From NCBI GenBank assembly GCA_003427395.1, contig BFEA01000189.1, positions 1,461,725-1,487,438 of the forward strand: a stretch of DNA of 25,714 nucleotides, read 5' to 3'. The notes under the pieces were generated by a model. It was not told the origin of the DNA and did no database searches. It saw only the letters and a program-made list of their open reading frames with translations. The DNA is from Chara braunii (lineage: Eukaryota; Streptophyta; Charophyceae; Charales; Characeae). Both the position numbers and the translations under genes were made by a program. Shown here piece after piece: positions 18,309-25,714 of this stretch (the first letter of the stretch is position 1; each line of letters begins with the position of its first letter).

Positions 18309-18820
18309 TGCAGAAACCTACGAGTACCCAACACACGACTCTCCCTTCCCGAACCTCACCTCCACATGTCACCGACCTTGAAGCATCTCGGTCGTCATTC
18401 AACCACTCCGGTCAGTCAAAGTCGAACGGTGACAATAGCGGACCGCAGCGCGTTTACCAAAACTATCCACACCACATTGCGGAACCAGGCTGCTGAACCC
18501 GCCAACAGCTCCCCGCAGGCAGTCCCAGAAGTGGAGATCTCGTGTCCGTACAAAGTATTGCACCTTCTCGTAGAGATAAGCAGCAGCAGCAGGTTACATC
18601 TCCATACGCCAGGAAGCTCGAAAACAACCCACCAAACCAAACCCCAACAACCACCTTCCACTGTCCCCAATACCTCAGCAGAAGTCCACCCTGCCCACAC
18701 ATGATCCATCGCTGACGCTTTCACCCCTCACACACCTTCTTCCTCCCCGTCATCAGCTTCCCCCACCTCTTGTCGCAATCGGCCCGTCGTGCTGACCCGG
18801 TTTTGCATCTTGGAAATGTT
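18309..18820. other. No gene recognised
   Basis: Frames on both strands (for example 18366-18704 plus and 18416-18724 minus) overlap each other completely and show no motif. The A-rich character ends near 18330. Confidence 0.4.
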
Positions 18821-18875
18821 GGGGCGCAGCGAGCCTAGTAGCACTGCGCCCCTTGCGCAACTCCCGAGCTTTTTT
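18821..18875 (+). other. GC-rich hairpin followed by a T-run
   Basis: GGGGCGCAG (18821-18829) pairs perfectly with CTGCGCCCC (18844-18852) over a 14-nt loop, and TTTTTT follows at 18870-18875. This could be the 3' end of a small pol III transcript or chance. No promoter boxes were identified. Confidence 0.4.
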
Positions 18876-18879
18876 CCAA

Positions 18880-19330
18880 CCTAACCTGGGAAACCGAGTT
18901 TAAGAATTTTTATGAGTCATGCAAACGAAGTTTGATCATGAATTTAACATCGTATTCAGGAAATCAATCGAGATGAAGATAAGATTTGAAAATCCAAATA
19001 GAGAAACGAAATAAGGAATCGATTCTGATGTCCAAAAGGACTTGAGATAAGACTCCGCTTTCCAAAACCCCAAGGTTCAAAACATCGCTCAGACAGTAAA
19101 TTAGGAAATACTAGGCAGAAAAATAATTCGACAATCAATTGTGTATGAGAGGACCATAACGATTCTAAAACCAGATCACGAAATCAACAAGAAAAATTAT
19201 GAACTACCGATTGAGATCAACTAAGAACTCATAATTGTCATCCAGGAGATTTTCGAAGGAATTCCCATATTAGGAAAAAGAAAACAAGACATAAAACCCA
19301 AGCACAACAAAAATAGGTCATGCCTCAAGA
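18880..19330. other. AT-rich sequence, no gene recognised
   Basis: The composition and short words (GAAATC, AATCGA, AAACGA) resemble 17760-18120, so the two stretches may be parts of the same interrupted repeat. Confidence 0.4.
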
Positions 19331-19470
19331 GTTACTGGAAATTCCATCGCTGCGTGAAGTCGCCTTGAAACACCTGAAGTCTCAGTCCGTGCAATCCATC
19401 ACGTAGCACTCCACTCTCGCAGTCCCTTGATCCAGCTGCCCCGTCGCTGTAGAGTCCAAACTCAGCCCCT

Positions 19471-19626
19471 GCCTCTTCCTGCGGGAGGAACACGTTCGCC
19501 TCCCCATAGCCCGTGCTAATATCATTGACCGCTCCACGCAGTTTCAGAGCCTCTTCCTGCGGGAGGAACACGTTCGCCTCCCCATAGCCCGTGCTAATAT
19601 CATTGACCGCTCCACGCAGTTTCAGA
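19471..19626 (-). repeat. 78-bp perfect tandem duplication
   Basis: Bases 19471-19548 recur without visible change at 19549-19626. The unit length is a multiple of three, and the minus-strand frame (19332-19655) therefore repeats 26 residues including KLRGAVNDISTGYGEA. Diverged pieces (CCCCATAGC, GCTCCACGCAGTTTCAG) recur at about 19766-19845, so the duplication sits in older repetitive DNA. I do not recognise the peptide. Confidence 0.9.
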
Positions 19627-19719
19627 CTCTCATCTTTTTTTTTTTTTTTTAACAAAGACCCCTGCCAGTGATAGTGGTGCTGATAAGAGCAGTCACCACT
19701 AGCACCAGGCTCTCATCTT
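19627..19719 (-). mobile_element. Short hairpin SINE with poly(A) and target-site duplication
   Basis: On minus: GGTGCTAGTGGTGACTGCTC, TTATCAGCACCACTATCAC, GGCAGGGGTCTTTGTT, then the A-tail (T-run 19635-19650 on plus). CTCTCATCTT flanks it at 19627-19636 and 19710-19719, an exact 10-bp TSD. It corresponds to only the hairpin plus tail of the copy at 9847-10000, so it is 5'-truncated as expected for target-primed insertion. It landed at the edge of the 78-bp duplication. Confidence 0.8.
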
Positions 19720-19864
19720 ACGATGGATTCAATGCCGCATTTTTTCACCGTCTTCCCCTTGCATCCCCATAGCTCTAGCACAAATCATGTTTCAGGCTCT
19801 CAGCTTATGATGGATCATCGAATGCTCCACGCAGTTTCAGTCTCTCAGGACGAGATTGACCCCC

Positions 19865-21521
19865 TGGTTTGGTTAGAAAATAGGTATTGAATAATTCCGC
19901 GGACATATAGAAATCGGGACCCGGTGGAGGAGCAGTGGTCGTGCCTCCTGCGGGTGTGGAGGAAGCTCCTTATCCCCGATAGGCCGGCACCGGAAAGGTG
20001 GGAGGAGGTTTTTAGGCAACCCTTGTTTGGTAATAGGGGATTACGGACTCCCTCGTTCGAGTGATGTGCAGTTCTGACCCCTCGTGGAAGGGCTGGGTGA
20101 AACATGGGGCTCTTAGGGTGGGGGACCTTTGGGATGTGGAAGCAGGGGAGTGGAAGAGCACGGACAGAATGCGGGGGTGGCTGCGCCGCTGCGGTACTGC
20201 CATCGAGCTGAGTTTGCGCTGGAGGAACTAATTGACAACTTCCCCTTGGCATGGTACGCCATCCGTTGGAGGGGTCCGCACTTGGAGGAAGGGGGTTTGG
20301 GTGGGACTGCCTGAGGAGCAAGAGCAGGTAGGGCGAGTGCATTTGGTAGGGCGGAAGGAGGTGCTGATTGAGTGTTTCTCAATAGGCAAAAATGGTTGGT
20401 TAATAGGGAGCCGGCAACCCTTTCTTTGGAAAGGGAAGGAGGAGGTTTACCGTATCAGGGTGATGGAGGAAGGGAGGGGCTGGAGGATTTACAGACCAAT
20501 GACTCCAATGGCAGATCTCCCTTTCGACCTTGACGAGTGGTCGTGGGTCCGGACAAGCTTGACCAATCCAAGGGGGTGGGTGAACCAGATGCCGGTGGAG
20601 CTGGCCAGCCTAAAGATGAAAACAGCATATCGTATGTTGAGAACCGAGCGAAGGCTCAACGATGTGGTGGAAGACAGGTGGCTGCGTCATCTCAATGTGG
20701 ACTTCGTCCCGCAAAGGTCCATAAAGTGGTTCAGGGGGTATAAAATGAGGCCGGCCAAGATTTCCTTCCTAAAGTGGCAGATAGCCCACCGGTGCCTGCC
20801 AACCAACGATTGGTTAGTTGATCATACTCAGCTGGAACGACAAGGGCGCCCGTGGTGTGGTGTCGACTGTGTCTGCAGGGCTTCCCGGCACAAAGATAGA
20901 CAGTGAAGCACATTTTTTTTGCAGTGACCCTCAGCCGTGTTGTTATGGCCGTGGTGGGACAGGATTTGGCGGCACGTGGTTCTGGGCTCACTATAGCCAT
21001 GGGACTGGAGGGCCATCCTGCTAGGACATTGGCCCAGTGTCCAAGAAAGTACCTTCAAGGAGAACATCTTTCTTTTGGGTAAGCTTTCTATCCTTTGGGT
21101 GATATGGTGGAGGAGGTGCATTCTGGAGAGGAGGGGGCCAGGGTGGAGGATGTGTAAGTTACAGAACGACTTTGACAATTGATACAGACTAAGATCACTG
21201 TTCAGTGGGAGGCTGTCAAGGAGTGGTTAGACCGGGTCCACACCAGGGGAGATGCTGATCGGATCATCTCCCGGTTCTGTGACAAATGGTTAGGTGGAAA
21301 GAGAGGCCCTGGGGGGTTGGATGGCGGAGGTGAGCTGGACGGGGAAGGCGTAGCAGTGGCAACATGAAGAGGGGGAGAGGCCACGGGGGAAGCAACAGGC
21401 GAATATAGCAAGAGAATATCGCCTGCATTTCCATGACTGAACGGTGGTCGACCCCGGTGACCCGCAAAGGTCGGCACAAGACTTTGCGGACGCATTCCCC
21501 CCCATCCGCTTTCCCTGGTGA
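19865..21521 (+). mobile_element. LINE ORF2 post-RT region to C terminus, broken
   Basis: Across several frames the plus strand encodes the downstream half of the LINE protein: DPVEEQWSCLLRVWRKL, then FRQPLFGNRGLRTPSF (19920-20060), LRVGDLWDVEAGEW, a long open stretch from about 20232 (IYRPMTPMADLPFDLDEWSW ... NVDFVPQRSIKWFRGYKM), KWQIAHRCLPTNDWLVDHTQ, a frameshifted zf-RVT knuckle (RPWC ... FLQ), LGKLSILWVIWWRRC, and finally REYRLHFHD-stop-TVVDP and DFADAFPPIRFPW before TGA at 21519-21521. The internal TGA replaces the conserved Trp of RDYxLxFxDW. It matches the 10392-11220 copy segment by segment and supplies the region upstream of the knuckle that the minus-strand copies lack. Confidence 0.87.
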
Positions 21522-23060
21522 AAAATCTGCAGGGCGATATCTGAGCATTATCCAAGCATTGTCGAAGTATCACCGCCCTACGGGAAGGGGGAAAGGGAAT
21601 AACACCGATGTCATGGGTCCCGGTGGCACCAGGCCCAAGGTGGCAGCCTCTCCCCCCCCCCGTCTTCCAGCAGCTGGGCTCGTTTGGAGCCGGTAAGGTT
21701 CTGGTAAGTTTCTCTTGGTTATGATTGGGTTGACTTTCTGGCTGTTACTGGGTAACGACCCGGCACGTTTTCAAAACAGGAATACCCTGCTAAGTTAATC
21801 CTCTGGCATCCCAGGTAACCAATGCTGGCAGGGTGCTGCGCTCCCAACGAATAGATCGGAGCTTTTTTCACAAAAAAAAAAGGAAAAAAAAGTAAAAAGG
21901 TCGTAACTCGATGGGATTGCTTTTATTAGCTGTTAGTACTTTATTTTGAGGCAAGAGTTTGGTCCTCAGAGTCCATATCTCTAGGTGGTTGCTTTATGTG
22001 AGGGTCTACAATGATGCATTGATTTCGACAATTGCTATTAGTGCATTTGTGCTTATCAATGGGCTGGAGGATAGAGTGTACTTAAGAGAAAACACAAACA
22101 AAAGAAGCAAGAGAAGGAAATGCTCCATGAAGGTAAAATAGGTGGTGCTGGCAGTCTTATTGAAAGCTTGGCAAAAAGCCATAAACCAAGAGGTTCCTTA
22201 TGTGCCAAGCTACATTAGAACGAATGGAACCGGCAGGATCCATGATGTTCCTTGTCTCCTGCTATGCATTGGCCATAAGGGGAAAGATGTGTGGGGGGTG
22301 TTAGAATCGCCATATAAAATAACAGCTTGACAGATAGTTGATTCCCAGCCTTTTCTTCCTAGAACACCTTTGCTCCACCGTGTTCACATGTGCAGATGAT
22401 TTCTATTAGGGGTAACTACGCGGCGGTCATAAGAACTGTTTGAAATTGCACTTCAGGCATTCCCCCAAACATAGCACACCCCTTCTTGACCGTACCGTAT
22501 GGGAAAGCTAGCTTGCATACATTCGACATTTTCTGGTCGATTGTCATCTCGGCCTTTTCTCGCCGGAGGGCCGTAGGCAATGTCATCTCGTCCTCGTCTT
22601 GCCGTCATCATCTCCCTCACGTAAATGAATGAACAACATCAATGACCAAAGTGGATATCGCATCTGGTGCTGCTTGGTGAGCGTTGCGTCTTGCGTCCAA
22701 GCCACAGTGCCGTGGTTTGAAACTTTTGAAATGTGCCCACCATGACTCCTGGCCAGCAGGAGCTGACAAGCTAGCCGCGGTGATACACAGAGTGGACACC
22801 ATATTAAACAACAGCAAAATAAAAATAAATATATAAAATGAAAACAGTACGAAACTCAAGGTGAAGGTTCCCTATCATGCAAAATTCACCAAAATTTGCC
22901 TGGCCCAAATTTCAGTAATTGGCAGAAATGTCTGGAGTGTCAGCAGAGGAATAGTCAGGAGTCAGAAAGACACTAAATTTGGCACACAGCAACCTTGACC
23001 TAAAACAAAAAACAGGCAAAAACTTGAAAAAAGTAAAAATAAAATAAAAAACACGAGTTT
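21522..23060. other. Probable LINE 3' flank, then unrecognised sequence
   Basis: The first 200 bases may be LINE 3' UTR. Two adjoining plus-strand frames at 21959-22141 and 22142-22330 share one phase, separated by a stop, but their peptides carry no motif I know. TCATCTCG words recur around 22545-22590. No RNA gene was seen. Confidence 0.35.
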
Positions 23061-23682
23061 GACCCCCAAACCCTGAGTCCAGTTTTGGAGCCATCGAGGC
23101 TCGTTAGACACTCCGCGGGGCGTCCTCAGGGCCGAAGGAAGTTTCCTTGGGGTTTTTGAAGGAAATTCCCGCTGTCGTTCCCACCTATCCTTGGGGTGGT
23201 GTCCCAAGGATGATTCCTTTCGGCCGCCGGCAGCCATTTTCATTATATTATAGTCAGCTGCGGGGGGGGCAATGCCTTGGTCCATTGGGTGATGTCCGTC
23301 TTGCTATGGTGTGGTCCAGCTGCCGAAGGCAGGAAGTTTTGAAAGGCTCTGGCGACGGGAAACAAAAAAAACCCTTAAAAAGCAATGGACCTCCCCGTTC
23401 GAAAATCAACTTTCAAATCGGGTGCTGGACGACACAACGGCGACGCGGGGCAGGTGGCATCCATATCTGGGATGGTGGAAACAGGCATTTGCAGCGGCGC
23501 AGTGGAGTCCTCGTACGTTGTCACAAATATGTGAGCGGCCCACGAAGGTCCATCGCCATCGCCTCTGCATGCTGCCACGCCTATGTGTTGAGTCGAGCAC
23601 ACGCAGGGAACGTCGTCGGGGACTTGGCGCTGAGGTTACCGTGGTCATGGCGAGTTGGTAGGCTGTTGTATTTTCGTGGTTC
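23061..23682. other. No gene recognised
   Basis: Frames are open on both strands over the GC-rich 23300-23660 stretch, but none shows a convincing domain. It could be the 5' flank of the transposase-like frame that follows. Confidence 0.35.
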
Positions 23683-24093
23683 ATGAGCATTGCAACACGT
23701 GTGCCGATGGAGGGTGGCAGCGACAACGGATGTGCAAAGTTGACGACGATCGAGAAGACATTCGTGGCGGCGGCCCGGACGGCAGTGCTCTTTCGTTGTC
23801 AGCAGGAGAGGGCATTGAGCAGAATGAGAGCGCAGATCCGCACGCAGAGGAGGAAGATGCTCTATCAAGTCCTGGTCGAAAGGCTGCATACCGTGGCCAT
23901 CACTGAGGCTGCGGTTCAGGTTTGCTGTGCCATGGGTTGCAGTGTTCTTCCACAAGCGACGTCGAGGTGGTGGATAAAAAGGAGGATGTGGGGGGTGTGG
24001 GAGCATCTCAGGCAATGCGATGATGCGACTGAGGAGTACTTCTGGGAGAAGTTGCGTATGTCGCCACACGTCTTTCGGGCGATGGCGATGTGA
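23683..24093 (+). pseudogene. PIF/Harbinger (HARBI1-like) transposase, N-terminal fragment
   Basis: A 136-codon frame starts at ATG 23683. Its first half is a basic helical region (FRCQQERALSRMRAQIRTQR). The second half carries the conserved N-terminal signature of HARBI1/ALP1-like transposases: RWWIKRRMWGVWEHLRQC, then DDATEEYFWEKLRMSPHVFR, corresponding to the family's W-x-R ... L ... F-x-x-x-L/F-R-M-s-x-x-x-F pattern. The frame stops right after it (TGA 24091-24093), so the DDE catalytic domain is missing and is not evident in any frame downstream. It may be a truncated transposon, or a first exon with an intron in the T-rich DNA that follows. The match is by motif recognition only. Confidence 0.65.
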
Positions 24094-25714
24094 CGAACCG
24101 ATTTCTGTTCCACGTGATTTTCTGCGTGGTAGCAACGAGGGGTCCTAAGCTGGGAAGGATGGGCCAATTACGGGAGATCGGGATTGAGGGAGAATTGCAT
24201 TAGTGTCCTCGCTTTGTCGACTTTTCTCTTTTGTCGCTTCTTTTCGGATGGCTGGATTCAGGGCCGGGCAAATCCCGGGATGATTGATTGGCTGTCGCGC
24301 CGACCAGGCGCGATTAATAAGGGTTGACGCCGCTTCTTTTCTATGCTGTTGTCGGATTTTAGGCGCGGAAAACCATGCGGGAATTTTTGCTTCGTTCTTT
24401 TTTAATTTTCCTTTTCTTGAATCTTGTCGAGCCCCAATGGCTTTCGGAATTTCGAACTTTTTCGTGCTTTTCCCTTTTTCTGCATTAGATAGGAATTTAG
24501 GATTGTCTTTTGTCGGGACGCGCTTTTTGCTTACACGCTTCTTTGTGCGGCTGCAACGGAACTCTGATTAGTGAGCGCCCTTAATCGTGTATGTAACTGT
24601 AATTTTGGGCGGGCGCCATTGTAACTGTATCTTTCTTCTTGAACTTCGTCTTTCCCGCTCTCGCTTTCTCTTGTTGTGTCTAGCCAGCCCACGAACTGTA
24701 AGCTCGGATCGATGCGTGGAGAGAGGCTACGTCCCCCACGTCGCGATCTGGCCATGCAGAATGCAGGCTCTCTCTCTCCTAATCTCCTTTCTAAGTCCTT
24801 GAAATTATGTGTTCCTCGCGCATGCATGCACGATATAAATTCTGGTTGCGCGATTAGATAGCTCTCTTAACCAGCTGTTGGAAGCTCGGGGTAGCGCGAT
24901 CAGTGAGGGTCAGCTCACGGGCGAAGTAAGAGGTGAGTTGAAGTGGGAGTCGGGCGACCCGACGAGCTGGTGCCAAACACGCGGGGTTGACGCGGGCCAC
25001 GATGGACTGTGGGCGCGGGCGAACCTGTCGGTTTGTGCGTGACGATGGACTGTCCACATCGGAGAGAGAGAGAGAGGAAGAGGGAGCTGACGTTGATGGA
25101 CGTGGATTTGCAGTTTTCTTTGCCTTTTCCCTCTCTTTGCTTTTGTATATAAATTTTGATCTTAGCTCAGGGCGATTCGCCCATTTTTGTTTTCGAAATC
25201 TTGGCTTGGTTTCAGCCCACACCCGTTTTTGCGATTGATCTCGATTTCGTTTGTTGCGTGTTTTGTCGAATGAATGGATGAATGAATGTCAGGTCTATTG
25301 CGTGTCTTGTTGCCTGATCCTTGCCCTTGCTTGTCGTTTTGATACACTCATGAGCATAGTAGGAATTTTTGCGTAGTCATCAATACTGCCCCGATTGCTG
25401 TTTATCCCCTTTTTTGAGCTACTGTTGTTGCTGCACCTTGCATGCTTAGGAATGATTGCGAATGGGATCACGGAGTGATTAGTGCAATCAGACTCGTTTT
25501 CAAACACACTTTTCACACATGTAAACAATAACGCAGCACACTGGCGACATGCGCCCACTCAAAACTCAGAGATATGGCTTCAGATACGAGTTTCACTCTC
25601 AAATGGCTATGGCGACTTCAGCGCCCAAACATCTCACTGTTCACATACACTGGATCACCCTGGATATCCCACACGCATCACTCTAACACTCGAGCACACA
25701 CACACACTCACTAC
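24094..25714. other. No gene recognised; T-rich, promoter-like composition in places
   Basis: 24180-24560 is T-rich on plus. TATA-like strings occur at 24833-24839 (ATATAAA) and 25145-25152 (TATATAAA), but no coding region begins after them. Small repeats are present: GAATGAATG at 25269-25287 and (CA)n at 25696-25706. ACGATGGACTGT appears twice (about 25000 and 25042). Confidence 0.4.

Noticed and set aside
19332-19655. A repeat-containing protein on minus
   Set aside because: The internal repeat is a DNA-level tandem duplication, and the N terminus would be encoded by the A-tail of the inserted SINE.
22142-22330. A small protein gene at 22.1 kb
   Set aside because: The frame joins another across a stop without a motif, and there is no supporting context.
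24833-25152. Host gene promoters at the two TATA-like strings
   Set aside because: No coding sequence, initiator context or conserved upstream elements follow; such AT words are common by chance.
1-25714. CRISPR arrays, bacterial operons or phage genes
   Set aside because: No spaced short direct repeats, no ribosome-binding-site and gene clusters; all evidence is for nuclear eukaryotic repeats.

Overview
This is a nuclear eukaryotic window made almost entirely of transposable-element debris, small-RNA retrocopies and microsatellites. I see no intact host protein gene. The protein-level signals are the 3' ends of one clade of non-LTR retrotransposon (LINE: endonuclease, reverse transcriptase, CCHC zinc-knuckle C terminus), a PIF/Harbinger-like transposase fragment, and a coiled-coil reading frame that may be gag-derived. 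The LINE proteins, the long (GT)n/(GA)n/(CT)n/(GAA)n/(AATC)n arrays and the Harbinger fragment would suit a large repeat-rich streptophyte genome such as a charophyte alga (Chara type). That assignment is inference from general familiarity, not something the sequence proves.

Layout. 1-2.2 kb: sequence without a clear gene, a minus-strand coiled-coil/gag-like frame with one internal stop, a 19-bp inverted repeat on either side of it, and a 32-nt U2 snRNA 5'-end fragment. 2.2-5.9 kb: local tandem duplications, a 22-bp palindrome, long microsatellites (one holding an N), and a 17-bp-arm hairpin. 5.7-7 kb: a short SINE-like fragment and a rearranged minus-strand LINE. 7-10 kb: a U6 retropseudogene with target-site duplication (TSD), a tRNA-like SINE candidate, the first copy of a short TTAA-ended inverted-repeat element, and a hairpin-bearing SINE. 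10.4-13.3 kb: a LINE 3' end (minus), the second inverted-repeat element, a second U6-derived copy, another SINE copy, another LINE 3' end (minus), and a third U6 copy with poly(A) and a 15-bp TSD. 14.3-15.6 kb: LINE endonuclease-RT fragment on plus, cut just after RT motif A. 15.6-17.3 kb: a compound family of inverted arms around (GT)n(GA)n, broken by a purine-rich stretch. 17.3-19.9 kb: gene-free repeats, with a 73-bp SINE inserted next to a 78-bp tandem duplication. 19.9-21.5 kb: LINE post-RT region on plus. 21.5-25.7 kb: mostly unrecognised, with the Harbinger-like fragment near 24 kb.

The coherent story is retroposition. LINE remains sit beside several non-autonomous retrocopies. Two U6-derived copies and one short SINE carry tails plus TSDs, the signature of target-primed reverse transcription by LINE machinery. 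A separate DNA-transposon layer is shown by the paired TTAA elements and the Harbinger fragment.
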